A stretch of 64,000 bases of DNA from Shewanella nanhaiensis (GCF_019457885.1 NZ_JAHZST010000019.1:38033-102032); one strand, 5' to 3'; counted from the first letter of the stretch, positions 52,639 through 62,166 are shown. Made by a program: numbers and translations. Notes: a model not told the origin generated them from the sequence alone.

Positions 52639-54495
52639 GTGGCGCCAAAAAAGCGGATAACGATGCATGACCATGCAGCAGAAGCCTCACTTTTCAAACG
52701 AAGAGCTCTATTTACTTTTGTATGCGTCGTCATTCTATTAGGGATATTGCTGAGTAACTTATACCACCTACAGATCCTCTCATATACCGATTATGAAACT
52801 CGCTCTAATGACAACCGCATTAGGGTCGTCCCAGTCCCACCTAGTCGCGGCTTAATTTATGACAGACACGGTAAACTACTTGCTGAGAATCAGCCTTTCT
52901 TTGCGTTAGAGCTGATCCCGGAAAAAGTGAAACATATTCCGGAAACATTGACAAGACTGAGTCAAATTATCCCCCTAAGCGCCGAAGAGCAGGAGAAGTT
53001 TACTGAGTCGCTCAAATACCATAGGCGCTTTAAACCATTAACCCTAAAGACCCCGTTAACCGAGGAACAGGTCGCTCAGTTTAGTGTCAATCAACATGAG
53101 TTCCCAGGGATCTCTGTCGTTGCAGGCTTAAAACGCCACTATCCTCACCAAGGCTTATTAACACATGCACTTGGGTATGTCGGTCGGATTAATGACAGAG
53201 ATAAACTAAGACTTCAGCAAGCTGGTGAATGGAAAGATTACGCTGGCACTAAATATATTGGTAAACAGGGCATAGAGAAATTCTATGAAACCTTACTTCA
53301 TGGCAAGCCAGGTCACCTCGAAGAGGAGGTCAATAACCGTGGCAGGACTATTCGCACCCTGAAATCGGTACCACCCGATCCGGGTCAAGATATCTACCTC
53401 ACATTAGATCTTGAGTTACAAAAAAAAGCTTTTGAACTACTCGATGGACGTCGTGGCTCAGTTGTCGCTATCGATCCCCGTGACGGTGGGATCTTAGCCA
53501 TGCTTTCGAGTCCAACCTACGACCCGAACCAATTTGTACACGGCATAAGCAGTAAAGCCTATGGAGAGTTACTCAACTCACGTTCGCGGCCTCTCATTAA
53601 CCGTGCAACCCAAGGACAATACGCGCCAGCATCAACCATTAAGCCACACCTTGCCCTATTGGGGTTAGATGAGAACACCATAACGGCTAAAACACGGATC
53701 TGGGATCCTGGCTTCTGGCAGATCCCTGGTGTTGAGAGAAAATACAGAGACTGGAAACGCTGGGGGCACGGTTGGGTCGACGTCAACACAGCTTTAATCG
53801 GCTCATGTGATACCTACTTTTACGATCTGGCCTATAAAACCGGAGTCGATAAGATAGCCAGCTTTATGCAACCATTTGGTTTTGGAGAGCGCACAGGTGT
53901 CGATATTTTCGAAGAGTCCGCTGGTATCATGCCCTCTAAAGATTGGAAACGGATGCGTTACAACCAGCCTTGGTACATCGGTGATACTATCTCAGTTGGG
54001 ATCGGCCAAGGCTACTGGACAACCACCCCACTCCAGCTAGCAAATGCAGCCGCAATTATGGCAAACAAGGGCAAACGATTCGTCCCACACATGCTTAAGT
54101 CCATCAAGGACAACACCTCAAAAATTGACTCTCCGGTCGATGAAAAAGCACCTATTGTGCTTAACGACCAGAAAAATTGGGACATTATCAATGAATCTAT
54201 GATGAATACGGCCCATAAATCACGCTTTAAAGATGCGGGTTACACTGCTGCGATGAAAACGGGTACCGCCCAAGTATTCAGTGTCGCAGAAGATGAAAAA
54301 TATGATGCTGAGACCGTTGATGAATTTTTGAAAGATAACGCACTGATTATCGCTTATGCTCCCTATGAAAACCCAACAATTGTGTTAGCCGTTGTACTTG
54401 AAAATGCGGGTTGGGGCGGAGCAAATGCAGGCCCCGTTGCCAGAGCACTACTTGATGAATATATGTTACGGGACAGTCTGGAGTTTAATCAATGA
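52639..54495 (+). CDS. mrdA: Penicillin-binding protein 2
   Basis: A 618-residue peptidoglycan transpeptidase of the elongasome that keeps the rod shape, working with RodA. A single N-terminal membrane helix (about residues 22-42) anchors it in the inner membrane. The active-site Ser is in PASTIKPH near residue 332, the SxN-like motif is SCD near residue 386 and KTGTAQ near residue 544. Start is GTG 52639 with GGAG upstream. It overlaps mrdB by four bases. Confidence 0.97.
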   Translation: MAPKKRITMHDHAAEASLFKRRALFTFVCVVILLGILLSNLYHLQILSYTDYETRSNDNRIRVVPVPPSRGLIYDRHGKLLAENQPFFALELIPEKVKHIPETLTRLSQIIPLSAEEQEKFTESLKYHRRFKPLTLKTPLTEEQVAQFSVNQHEFPGISVVAGLKRHYPHQGLLTHALGYVGRINDRDKLRLQQAGEWKDYAGTKYIGKQGIEKFYETLLHGKPGHLEEEVNNRGRTIRTLKSVPPDPGQDIYLTLDLELQKKAFELLDGRRGSVVAIDPRDGGILAMLSSPTYDPNQFVHGISSKAYGELLNSRSRPLINRATQGQYAPASTIKPHLALLGLDENTITAKTRIWDPGFWQIPGVERKYRDWKRWGHGWVDVNTALIGSCDTYFYDLAYKTGVDKIASFMQPFGFGERTGVDIFEESAGIMPSKDWKRMRYNQPWYIGDTISVGIGQGYWTTTPLQLANAAAIMANKGKRFVPHMLKSIKDNTSKIDSPVDEKAPIVLNDQKNWDIINESMMNTAHKSRFKDAGYTAAMKTGTAQVFSVAEDEKYDAETVDEFLKDNALIIAYAPYENPTIVLAVVLENAGWGGANAGPVARALLDEYMLRDSLEFNQ

Positions 54496-55598
54496 GTCCG
54501 CAAAACCACCGGCCTAATATCTGGCAGAGAATGCATATCGACCTCCCTCTGCTGCTAGGGATTTTAGCGCTTATGAGCTTTGGGCTCTTTGTTATCTACT
54601 CTGCTGGCGGTGAAGATCTAGCCTTAATGGAGCGCCAACTGTTTCGCATGGGATTATCTCTATTTATCATGTTTGTGGTGGCACAGATAAATCCAGAGGT
54701 CCTAAGGCGCTGGGCATTCCCCATCTACATCGCCGGGGTCATACTGCTGCTTGGAGTGCACTTCTTTGGTGAGATCAACAAGGGCGCGCAACGCTGGTTA
54801 AACTTAGGCTTTATGGAGTTTCAACCATCTGAGCTGATAAAGTTAGCCTTCCCTATTACCATGGCTTGGTACATCAGTAAGTTTCCGCTACCGCCAAAGA
54901 AACGCTACCTCGCGGGCGCTGGTGTTATCTTACTGATCCCAACACTCTTGATAGCAAAACAGCCAGACTTAGGCACATCGATTTTGGTTGCAGCATCTGG
55001 GATTTTCGTGCTCTTTCTCTCGGGAATGAGTTGGCGCATTGTGGGTGGTTTTATCGGCAGTATCTTGGCCATGCTACCTGTACTCTGGTTTTTCCTAATG
55101 CACGACTACCAACGTACCCGTGTTCTTACCTTGCTCGATCCAGAGAAAGATCCACTCGGTGCTGGTTATCATATTATTCAATCGAAAATAGCCATCGGCT
55201 CCGGCGGTATGCTAGGCAAAGGTTGGCTTGATGGCACTCAGTCTCAACTGGAGTTCCTACCAGAGCGACATACCGACTTTATCTTTGCCGTAATAGGCGA
55301 AGAGTTCGGTCTTATAGGAAGCTTTCTGCTACTTGCCATCTACCTGTACGTCATTGGCCGTGGCTTAGTTATCGCCTCTCAGGCCCAAACCAGCTTTGCT
55401 CGTTTATTGGCAGGCAGTATTACCTTAACCTTCTTTGTCTATATTTTTGTCAACATAGGCATGGTATCGGGCTTGCTTCCTGTCGTCGGGGTTCCATTAC
55501 CATTAATTAGTTATGGTGGTACATCCATGCTAACGTTGATGACTGGATTTGGTATTTTGATGAGTATCCACACCCATAGACGCTTTATCGATAGATAA
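54492..55598 (+). CDS. mrdB: Rod shape-determining protein RodA
   Basis: A 368-residue SEDS-family glycosyltransferase that polymerises lipid II with PBP2 in cell elongation. It has ten hydrophobic segments, the large periplasmic loop with PEKDPLGAGYHIIQSKIAIGSGGMLGKG (given by positions 220-247) and the conserved DFIFAVIGEEFGLIG and PLISYGGTSM motifs. Translation overlaps mrdA (ATGA). A hairpin follows the stop. Confidence 0.97.
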   Translation: MSPQNHRPNIWQRMHIDLPLLLGILALMSFGLFVIYSAGGEDLALMERQLFRMGLSLFIMFVVAQINPEVLRRWAFPIYIAGVILLLGVHFFGEINKGAQRWLNLGFMEFQPSELIKLAFPITMAWYISKFPLPPKKRYLAGAGVILLIPTLLIAKQPDLGTSILVAASGIFVLFLSGMSWRIVGGFIGSILAMLPVLWFFLMHDYQRTRVLTLLDPEKDPLGAGYHIIQSKIAIGSGGMLGKGWLDGTQSQLEFLPERHTDFIFAVIGEEFGLIGSFLLLAIYLYVIGRGLVIASQAQTSFARLLAGSITLTFFVYIFVNIGMVSGLLPVVGVPLPLISYGGTSMLTLMTGFGILMSIHTHRRFIDR

Positions 55599-55603
55599 GC
55601 TTA

Positions 55604-55632
55604 ATGCCCATGAAGTGTAAAGCTTCATGGGC
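55604..55632 (+). terminator. Hairpin after mrdB
   Basis: Stem TGCCCATGAA / TTCATGGGCA around a nine-base loop; only a short A/T run follows, so it may attenuate rather than fully terminate. Confidence 0.55.
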
Positions 55633-55741
55633 AATTAAGATAAGTCGGTTAGTATCGAATTTAACCTTTTGAGTCTCTTCTGGAGCGGTTTTACAGGCCG
55701 TCTACCGACTCAGTTAATTACATTTTATAGGGAACTGATAA

Positions 55742-56755
55742 GTGAAAATTATACCGACGCTTTTAGCAACACTCCTTATGGGCACGATCTGTATTACAGC
55801 GCCAGTTTCTGCTCAGTCTGACGAAACGATTGAACAAGCAGCAGCGCTATTAAAGTCTGAATTTCATGATACTCAGCGAGCTTTAGGCTTTAGCGATACC
55901 GAGATAAACAGCTTTCTCTCTTCCGGTCAGTTTAACCAAGGCGTGATAGATGCCATGACAAAGCCTTGGGAAGCTAAGCCTTGGCATCAGTATTACCCTA
56001 TTTTTCTCACAGAAAAACGCCTTCAGGCTGGCCTAAAGTTTTGGAAAGAACATGAAGCGACAGTTGAGCGAGCAGCTAAAGAGTTTAATGTCGATCCACA
56101 AATCATCATCGCCATTATAGGTATTGAGACCTTTTATGGCGGTTATATGGGGAACTATCCAGTTGTCGATGCCCTCTATACACTCGGTTTCTACTATCCA
56201 CCGCGCGCTACCTTTTTCAGAAAAGAGCTAGGAAACCTACAGAGCCTAGCCAAAGAGGAGGGGTTAAATATACAAGAGCTTAAAGGCTCTTACGCTGGCG
56301 CCATGGGCTATGGCCAATTTATCCCCTCTAGTTACCGCCACTACGCCGTTGATTTTGATAATGACGGTCAGCGAGATCTGCTTAATAATCCAGTCGATGC
56401 CATCGGCAGTGTCGCGAACTATTTTCATCAGCATGGCTGGGTAGCCAATGCACCTGTCGCCATTCCTTTAGCCGAAACAGATGGACTCCCAAAGCCGTTA
56501 AAAGTCTGGTCAGGTGAGCGTTTACATTACCAAGTCTCCGATATTCTATCCCCATCCCTCGCCCTAGCAGAATCGATTGATCTCGACGTCTCTCAACCTG
56601 CGCTAGTCATAGAGTTAGAGCAGGAAGCTAAGAGTGAATACTGGCTCGGTCTCAAGAACTTTTACGTGATCACCCGTTATAATCGAAGCCCGCTTTATGC
56701 TATGGCCGTTTACCAATTCAGCCAGCAATTAAAGAAGGCTCACGATGCACAATAA
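55742..56755 (+). CDS. mltB: Lytic murein transglycosylase B
   Basis: A 337-residue exported peptidoglycan lytic transglycosylase that cuts between MurNAc and GlcNAc, forming anhydromuropeptides. A signal peptide is present (LLATLLMGTICITAPVSAQS); no lipobox Cys is seen, unlike E. coli MltB, so it may be soluble periplasmic. The catalytic Glu is in IIGIETFYGG near residue 129, followed by GAMGYGQFIPSSYRHYA. Start is GTG 55742 with AGGGA upstream. It overlaps rlpA by 11 bases. Confidence 0.93.
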   Translation: MKIIPTLLATLLMGTICITAPVSAQSDETIEQAAALLKSEFHDTQRALGFSDTEINSFLSSGQFNQGVIDAMTKPWEAKPWHQYYPIFLTEKRLQAGLKFWKEHEATVERAAKEFNVDPQIIIAIIGIETFYGGYMGNYPVVDALYTLGFYYPPRATFFRKELGNLQSLAKEEGLNIQELKGSYAGAMGYGQFIPSSYRHYAVDFDNDGQRDLLNNPVDAIGSVANYFHQHGWVANAPVAIPLAETDGLPKPLKVWSGERLHYQVSDILSPSLALAESIDLDVSQPALVIELEQEAKSEYWLGLKNFYVITRYNRSPLYAMAVYQFSQQLKKAHDAQ

Positions 56756-57539
56756 ACTCTCTAAAGCCATAACAATAGCCTCGCTTGTATTGCTCGTATC
56801 AGCTTGTTCAAGCTCAAATAACAGTCGCTACCAGATGGCCAATGATAAGGCCCCGACTAGCGCCCCGGATATGACTAAGGTTGAAGACGCACACCCAAAA
56901 TATGAGGCATATAGTCGTGGTGGAAATAAGAAAAACTACACTGTGCTAGGCAAGTCCTATCAGGTGATGGACACAGGAAAAGGTTACCGTAACAGTGGTA
57001 CGGCATCTTGGTATGGAAGCAAGTTTCATGGCCATCTAACTTCAAATGGCGAGACCTATGATATGTACTCCATGTCGGCGGCCCATAAGACTCTGCCACT
57101 GCCTAGTTATGTCAGAGTGACTAATCAGGCAAATAATAAGCAGGTCATTGTTCGTGTTAATGACAGAGGCCCTTTTCATGAAGATAGGATAATCGATCTC
57201 TCCTACGCTGCCGCTCACAGATTAGACATGTTAAAGACTGGCACAGCAAAAGTGGATATTGAGGTGATATACATTGAGAACCCCGAATCAATTGCGCTCG
57301 CAGAGCTTAAAGAGACCAAGCTGCACTATATTCAGATTTTGGCATCTTCAGACAAAACCAAGGTCGACAAGCTCGCAAAGCAACTAGAAGATAAATATCA
57401 GGTTAAAACCCGATTGCAGCAGAGTAATAATCTCTATAAATTACAGCTAGGCCCAATTGGTCGCCAACAGTTGGCAACTCAGCTTAATCTGGAATTAAAG
57501 TCCGATGGTTACCCTCAAAGCTATTTGATCTCTGAATAG
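56745..57539 (+). CDS. rlpA: Septal-ring lipoprotein RlpA
   Basis: A 264-residue outer-membrane lipoprotein. The lipobox is LLVSACSS, followed by a long linker, a double-psi beta-barrel domain (GTASWYGSKFHGHLTSNGE, then RVNDRGPFHEDRIIDLSYAA) typical of RlpA transglycosylases, and a C-terminal SPOR domain (about 195-262) that binds denuded glycan at the septum. It starts within the mltB end. dacA follows. Confidence 0.95.
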   Translation: MHNKLSKAITIASLVLLVSACSSSNNSRYQMANDKAPTSAPDMTKVEDAHPKYEAYSRGGNKKNYTVLGKSYQVMDTGKGYRNSGTASWYGSKFHGHLTSNGETYDMYSMSAAHKTLPLPSYVRVTNQANNKQVIVRVNDRGPFHEDRIIDLSYAAAHRLDMLKTGTAKVDIEVIYIENPESIALAELKETKLHYIQILASSDKTKVDKLAKQLEDKYQVKTRLQQSNNLYKLQLGPIGRQQLATQLNLELKSDGYPQSYLISE

Positions 57540-57662
57540 ATTTGGATAACCGCTAATAGTTAAAGATTAATGAACCTTCACTGAATAAGCTTGTCGACTA
57601 ATGATATACTCTCGCAAGCTTACGATTCTGAATATAACCAAATAAGACGTGCCTTAATTGAT

Positions 57663-58835
57663 ATGAATTTTTTAAATCGACCATTAAAATCACTTATTCT
57701 TGCAACTAGCCTTGCATCCTCTTTTGTTTTCGCCGCTCCCGTTGTGACGCCAAATGCGCCAACCGTGGCAGCTAAAGCCTTTGTCTTAATGGATTACAAT
57801 ACAGGACAGGTTATTGCAGAAGAGAACGCCTACGAAAGTTTAAATCCAGCCAGCTTGACTAAGATGATGACCAGTTATGTTATTGGCCATGAGATAAAAG
57901 TCGGTAATATCTCTCCCGATGATCAGGTGACCATCAGTAAAAAAGCATGGTCAAAGAACTTTCCTGATTCTTCTAAGATGTTTATTGAAGTCGGTAAGCA
58001 GGTCACTGTAGACGATCTTAACCACGGTATTATTATCCAGTCGGGTAACGATGCCTGTGTCGCTATGGCCGAGCATATTGCTGGTACCGAAGATGGCTTT
58101 GTTGATCTGATGAACTCATGGGCCAAGCAACTTGGAATGCAGGACAGTTACTTTGAGAACTCTCACGGACTGGATTCTGAAAACCATAAAACAACCGCTT
58201 ATGATATGGCCATTTTAGGGGCTGCACTTATCCGCGACGTACCTGAAGAGTATGTTCTGTATAAGAAGAAATCGTTCACATACAACGGTATCAAGCAATA
58301 TAACCGTAATGGGTTGCTCTGGGACAAGAGTATGCATGTTGACGGTATTAAGACAGGTCATACTTCTGGTGCAGGCTACAACTTAGTGACCTCAGCGACC
58401 AAAGATGGCATGCGCTTAGTTGCTGTTGTAATGGGCACGAAGAGCGAAGCGGCTCGTAAAGCTGAAAGCAAAAAGATCTTAAATTATGGCTTCCGTTTCT
58501 TTGAAACCATCACGCCATACAAGGCTGGTGACAGTTTCGTTACTCAGAAAATCTGGTACGGCGACAAAGAATCTGTTGATTTAGGGGTTACCACAGATAC
58601 ACCTATCACAATCAATCGTGGCCAAGCTAAAAACCTACAAGCCAACTTTGAGCTCACAAAAGAGCTTACTGCACCACTGGCAAAAGGAGAGACTGTCGGC
58701 CGTATCTACTTCCAACTAAACGGTAAAGATATCGCTCAATTCCCACTTGTTACCTTACAAGAGGTAAATGAAGGCAGTTGGTTCAGTAAGTTAATGGACT
58801 ACTTCACCCAGATGTTCACAGGTTGGTTTAGCTAA
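57663..58835 (+). CDS. dacA: D-alanyl-D-alanine carboxypeptidase (PBP5/6 type)
   Basis: A 390-residue low-molecular-weight PBP that removes the terminal D-Ala from peptidoglycan stem peptides. The signal peptide (SLILATSLASSFVFAAP) precedes the domain; the active Ser is in SLTK near residue 66, with SGND near residue 130 and the KTGHTSG motif near residue 233. A C-terminal amphipathic helix (SWFSKLMDYFTQMFTGWFS) anchors it to the membrane. ATG 57663 follows the correct order; upstream ORF extension to 57591 would lack a signal peptide at its start. Confidence 0.96.
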   Translation: MNFLNRPLKSLILATSLASSFVFAAPVVTPNAPTVAAKAFVLMDYNTGQVIAEENAYESLNPASLTKMMTSYVIGHEIKVGNISPDDQVTISKKAWSKNFPDSSKMFIEVGKQVTVDDLNHGIIIQSGNDACVAMAEHIAGTEDGFVDLMNSWAKQLGMQDSYFENSHGLDSENHKTTAYDMAILGAALIRDVPEEYVLYKKKSFTYNGIKQYNRNGLLWDKSMHVDGIKTGHTSGAGYNLVTSATKDGMRLVAVVMGTKSEAARKAESKKILNYGFRFFETITPYKAGDSFVTQKIWYGDKESVDLGVTTDTPITINRGQAKNLQANFELTKELTAPLAKGETVGRIYFQLNGKDIAQFPLVTLQEVNEGSWFSKLMDYFTQMFTGWFS

Positions 58836-58851
58836 ACCTTACCTTATGTAC

Positions 58852-58877
58852 AAAAAGCCACCTTAAGGTGGCTTTTT
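58852..58877 (+). terminator. Terminator after dacA
   Basis: Perfect 13-base inverted repeat AAAAAGCCACCTT / AAGGTGGCTTTTT. Confidence 0.88.
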
Positions 58878-58882
58878 GCATT

Positions 58883-58912
58883 TTGCTCAACACACCTTGA
58901 ATTAGGTATAAT
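58883..58912 (+). promoter_or_regulatory. Predicted promoter of ybeD
   Basis: TATAAT at 58907-58912 with TTGCTC at 58883-58888, spacing 18 bases. About 50 bases separate it from the ATG. The -35 match is moderate. Confidence 0.6.
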
Positions 58913-58962
58913 AGGCACCATATAGGGTCAATTGGTCCCTTTGAAATAGTGAGAGATGTGCG

Positions 58963-59229
58963 ATGTTAGATACAAAATTTGATGAATTAATGGAGTTCCC
59001 CTGCTCTTTTCCGTACAAGGTTGTTGGTGATGCAAGCGAAACACTGGCTGACAGAGTTGTCGCCGTTGTGCAAAAGCATGTACCAGGTGATTACGTACCG
59101 AGCAGTAAGGTTTCAAGCAAGGGCACTTATAACTCCATCACGATCAGAGTGACAGTGCAAAGCAAAGAGCAGGTCGAATCCCTCTATATTGATCTTGCTG
59201 CTATCGAAGGCGTAAAGCGCGTTTTATAA
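58963..59229 (+). CDS. ybeD: YbeD family protein (DUF493)
   Basis: An 88-residue cytoplasmic protein with an ACT-like ferredoxin fold, of unknown function. Residues LMEFPCSFPYKVVGDA at the start and SSKGTYNSITIRVTVQSKEQVESLYIDLAAIEGVKRVL at the C-terminus (positions 51-88) match E. coli YbeD. It is linked to lipB in many gammaproteobacteria, as here. ATG 58963 is used. Confidence 0.95.
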   Translation: MLDTKFDELMEFPCSFPYKVVGDASETLADRVVAVVQKHVPGDYVPSSKVSSKGTYNSITIRVTVQSKEQVESLYIDLAAIEGVKRVL

Positions 59230-59310
59230 GTTTATTTCTCTCTGATAACAGGTTTTAACAGCTCACGCTAACTTAATCAGTTACCTAAGCGCCATGTAAG
59301 TGTGATCTGG

Positions 59311-59339
59311 CTTACAATTATCAGTTAGAGGAGTATAAT
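59311..59339 (+). promoter_or_regulatory. Promoter of lipB
   Basis: CTTACA (59311-59316) and TATAAT (59334-59339) are separated by 17 bases. The transcript would start near 59346, giving a very short leader of about 20 bases before the TTG start. Confidence 0.7.
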
Positions 59340-59365
59340 GCCGCCATTATTGTTTAGGGGAGAGG

Positions 59366-60031
59366 TTGCCCTTGTCTCAGAGCACATTGCACGTAAGGTA
59401 TCTTGGTCAACAAGATTACGAGTCTGTATGGCACGCGATGCAGGAATACACAGATAATCGAGATAGTTCCAGCCCAGATCAGCTCTGGATAGTTGAACAT
59501 CCTCCTGTGTTTACCCAAGGTCAGGCGGGGAAAAGTGAACATATCTTAAATCCCGGTGATATTCCTGTCATTCAGGTAGACCGAGGAGGTCAAGTCACGT
59601 ATCACGGACCAGGCCAGCTTGTGGCTTATCCTCTTATCAATATTAAGCGGTTAAAAATCGGTGTACGCCAACTGGTGACCGATATCGAAAATAGCATAGT
59701 GCAGATGCTTGAAAACTATCAAGTCAAAGCCTATGCCAAAGCTGATGCTCCTGGCGTTTATGTCGATGAACGCAAAGTCGCATCATTAGGACTAAGGATC
59801 CGTAAGGGCTGCTCCTTTCATGGTTTAGCGCTTAATGTCGATATGGATATGAGCCCATTCCAGCGAATTAACCCATGTGGTTATGCCGGTTTAGAGATGG
59901 TGCAATGCAAACAATTAGGCGGACCTCAAACTGTCGAAGAGGCAGGTGAGCAGCTCGTTAAAACATTTAGCCACAACTTAGGCTATCAGAATCTAGTTCA
60001 TCATCAAGGATTGTCACAGTCATATGAGTAG
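59366..60031 (+). CDS. lipB: Octanoyltransferase LipB
   Basis: A 221-residue enzyme that transfers octanoyl from acyl carrier protein to the lipoyl domains. The motif DRGGQVTYHGPGQLVAYPLI near residue 73 and the catalytic Lys and Cys pair (VASLGLRIRKGCSFHGLALNV, positions 138-158, and NPCGYAGLEM near 170) are seen. The start is TTG 59366, or another TTG at 59372; both follow a GGGGAGAGG site and no ATG is available. The lipA start overlaps its end by eight bases. Confidence 0.93.
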   Translation: MPLSQSTLHVRYLGQQDYESVWHAMQEYTDNRDSSSPDQLWIVEHPPVFTQGQAGKSEHILNPGDIPVIQVDRGGQVTYHGPGQLVAYPLINIKRLKIGVRQLVTDIENSIVQMLENYQVKAYAKADAPGVYVDERKVASLGLRIRKGCSFHGLALNVDMDMSPFQRINPCGYAGLEMVQCKQLGGPQTVEEAGEQLVKTFSHNLGYQNLVHHQGLSQSYE

Positions 60032-60989
60032 GCCAGAAAGATTACAACCAGGTGTTAAACTTAGAGATGCGGATAAAGTATCACGCATCCCAGTTAAAGT
60101 CGTGCCCTCCGAACGCGAAACCATGTTACGAAAGCCCGACTGGCTAAGGGTAAAACTTCCCTCTTCAAGCCAACGTATCGATGAGATTAAGCAGGCTTTA
60201 AGAAGCAATGGCCTACATTCAGTGTGTGAAGAGGCATCATGCCCTAACCTAGCAGAGTGTTTTAACCACGGCACAGCGACCTTTATGATCTTAGGTGCTA
60301 TCTGTACCCGTCGCTGCCCCTTCTGCGATGTTGCCCATGGGCGACCATTAAAACCTGATGCGCAGGAGCCTAAAAAACTAGCGCAAACAATCAAAGATAT
60401 GAAGCTAAAGTATGTCGTGATCACCTCTGTCGATCGTGACGACCTTCGTGATGGTGGTGCCCAGCACTTTGCCGATTGTATTCGTGAGATCCGCTTATTA
60501 AACCCTGAAATAAAGATTGAGACCTTAGTTCCAGATTTCCGTGGTCGCATCGATGCCGCACTCGACATCCTAGCCACTGAGCCACCAGATGTCTTTAACC
60601 ACAACTTAGAAACAGCGCCAATGCACTATCGCAAGGCCCGTCCTGGTGCGAATTACCAATGGTCACTGGATCTGCTTAAGAAGTTTAAAGAGCGTCACCC
60701 AAATGTACCTACTAAGTCAGGTCTGATGATGGGATTAGGTGAAACCAACGAAGAGATAGCACAGGTATTAAAAGATCTGCGCGCTCATAACGTTGAGATG
60801 CTCACTTTAGGCCAGTACCTTCAGCCTTCTAAGTTCCACCTGCCAGTTGAGCGTTATGTACCGCCAGCAGAGTTTGATGAACTAAGAGTATTTGCAGAGG
60901 AGATTGGTTTTACCCATGCTGCATGCGGTCCTATGGTTCGCTCAAGCTACCATGCAGATCTTCAGGCTCAAGGTAAAGAAGTGAAATAA
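60024..60989 (+). CDS. lipA: Lipoyl synthase
   Basis: A 321-residue radical-SAM enzyme that inserts two sulfur atoms into the octanoyl chain. The auxiliary cluster motif is CEEASCPNLAEC near residue 68 and the radical-SAM motif is CTRRCPFC near residue 94. RSSYHAD near the C-terminus is also typical, with the Ser that ligates the auxiliary cluster. Overlaps lipB. Followed by a hairpin terminator and the convergent rimI gene. Confidence 0.98.
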   Translation: MSRPERLQPGVKLRDADKVSRIPVKVVPSERETMLRKPDWLRVKLPSSSQRIDEIKQALRSNGLHSVCEEASCPNLAECFNHGTATFMILGAICTRRCPFCDVAHGRPLKPDAQEPKKLAQTIKDMKLKYVVITSVDRDDLRDGGAQHFADCIREIRLLNPEIKIETLVPDFRGRIDAALDILATEPPDVFNHNLETAPMHYRKARPGANYQWSLDLLKKFKERHPNVPTKSGLMMGLGETNEEIAQVLKDLRAHNVEMLTLGQYLQPSKFHLPVERYVPPAEFDELRVFAEEIGFTHAACGPMVRSSYHADLQAQGKEVK

Positions 60990-61009
60990 CCACTTTATTC
61001 AAATAGATT

Positions 61010-61048
61010 AAATGGCGCTGCTAATTTAATTAGCTGACGCCATTTTTT
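61010..61048. terminator. Terminator between lipA and rimI
   Basis: Outer stem AAATGGCG / CGCCATTTTTT with an inner GCTAATT / AATTAGC stem; good T-run on the plus strand. Confidence 0.85.
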
Positions 61049-61052
61049 ACCT

Positions 61053-61508
61053 CTAAAGAGCTAGCTCCATCAAAATCGCATCTTCGTTGCCATCAGCTGT
61101 TTTATAATAGCCTTTACGATGTCCAGTCTCCTTAAAGCCCTCTCTTTTATACAAGCTTATTGCAGCAATCCCAGACTTTCTCACTTCCAAAAAAAGTGTC
61201 TCAGCGCCTTTCTCACCAACCGATGCAATAACACTCTCTAGTAGCAGGCGCCCAAAGCCTCCCCCTTGAGATTTAGGGCTAATGCAGATATCCATTAACG
61301 TCGCATCTTCAAAAATCTGATGCACTATAGCGAAGCCTTGAAGTTCATCTGCTAAGTAAACACCAAAGCTTTGATATAAGTGCCCAAAGCAAGACTCGAT
61401 TGTCGACTGGCTCATCGGGTGTGAGTGTGCTTGAGAGGCGATATATGCCATTTCTGGAGCATTATCGACATTCAGAGTAACGATATAGGGCTTTGCACTA
61501 AAACTCAC
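61053..61508 (-). CDS. rimI: Ribosomal protein S18 alanine N-acetyltransferase RimI
   Basis: About 151 residues of a GNAT-family enzyme that acetylates the N-terminal Ala of protein S18. Motif A is SPKSQGGGFGRLLLESVI near residue 80 and YKREGFKETGHRKGYY near residue 120. I choose GTG 61508, which overlaps the holD stop (GTGA) and has AGGAG eight bases upstream; an in-frame ATG at 61544 lies inside holD and would give 163 residues. It follows holD on the minus strand, as in many gammaproteobacteria. Confidence 0.9.
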   Translation of the reverse strand: MSFSAKPYIVTLNVDNAPEMAYIASQAHSHPMSQSTIESCFGHLYQSFGVYLADELQGFAIVHQIFEDATLMDICISPKSQGGGFGRLLLESVIASVGEKGAETLFLEVRKSGIAAISLYKREGFKETGHRKGYYKTADGNEDAILMELAL

Positions 61509-61849
61509 TGACTCTTCTCCTGTTGAGCCATAATCATATTCCATAAATCCCGCTTACTCTCCGCCGTTTTCTCCAGTTCACTCAAAGGCGCAGAAGTTAA
61601 CACTGCATTCGACTTGGGTAGCTTCACTCTTCGCATATCCCAAATAACATTGGCTCCCTTAGCAAATGAACTAGAAAATGTGCAATGAGTAAAAGGGCAA
61701 TCGATAAGAGATAATACCGTTGTGATAATAGGATGCGTCTCTAACTCGGGAGATAGGGTATCCACCAAAATAGTGTATGAGTCTATCGCCCCGTCTCCTT
61801 GGCTCCACCTTGAAATTCCCATTGCGTCTAAATATGCAGATTTTTCCAC
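61505..61849 (-). CDS. holD: DNA polymerase III psi subunit
   Basis: A 114-residue clamp-loader accessory protein that links the loader to SSB through the chi subunit. The N-terminal YLDAMGISRWS resembles the chi-binding part of HolD, and position upstream of rimI agrees with E. coli. Overall identity is low, as usual for psi. The start is GTG 61849 with no clear ribosome site. Ends within the start of rimI. Confidence 0.75.
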   Translation of the reverse strand: MEKSAYLDAMGISRWSQGDGAIDSYTILVDTLSPELETHPIITTVLSLIDCPFTHCTFSSSFAKGANVIWDMRRVKLPKSNAVLTSAPLSELEKTAESKRDLWNMIMAQQEKSQ

Positions 61850-62012
61850 GCGACTATCACTTAAAATAAAGAGTTCGATAGCCGCTAGGATACCAGTTTA
61901 TCCAACACTAATACTAATTGCGGGTTGGGGAGATAACATTCAAGTCATCTGGCAAAGAGAAGCTAGAAGTCCAAGCGACAAAAGCGAAAAGAAAGAGTGA
62001 ATTTCAGATGTG

Positions 62013-62040
62013 AAAAAGCCGAGCTATTGCTCGGCTTTTT
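62013..62040 (-). terminator. Terminator after tRNA-Trp
   Basis: Perfect stem AAAAAGCCGAGC / GCTCGGCTTTTT with a four-base loop, seven bases past the 3' end of tRNA-Trp on the minus strand. holD is probably transcribed from beyond it. Confidence 0.9.
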
Positions 62041-62047
62041 CTGTATT

Positions 62048-62124
62048 TGGCAGGGGTAGCAAGACTCGAACTCGCAACCATCGGTTTTGGAGACCGCTGT
62101 TCTACCAATTGGAACTATACCCCT
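62048..62124 (-). tRNA. tRNA-Trp (CCA)
   Basis: 77 bases on the minus strand, anticodon CCA in the loop of GGTCTCCAAAACC, T-loop GTTCGAGTC, CCA end encoded. One extra C occurs in the D-arm compared with the E. coli gene. Confidence 0.95.
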
Positions 62125-62137
62125 GTTGACGAGACGC

Positions 62138-62166
62138 ATTATGCTTAAACTCCCCTAAAAGGTAAA
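62138..62166 (-). promoter_or_regulatory. Promoter of tRNA-Trp
   Basis: On the minus strand TTTACC (62161-62166) and CATAAT (62138-62143) are 17 bases apart, with a GC-containing discriminator (GCGTCTCG). Same layout as the tRNA-array promoter at 34164. Confidence 0.65.
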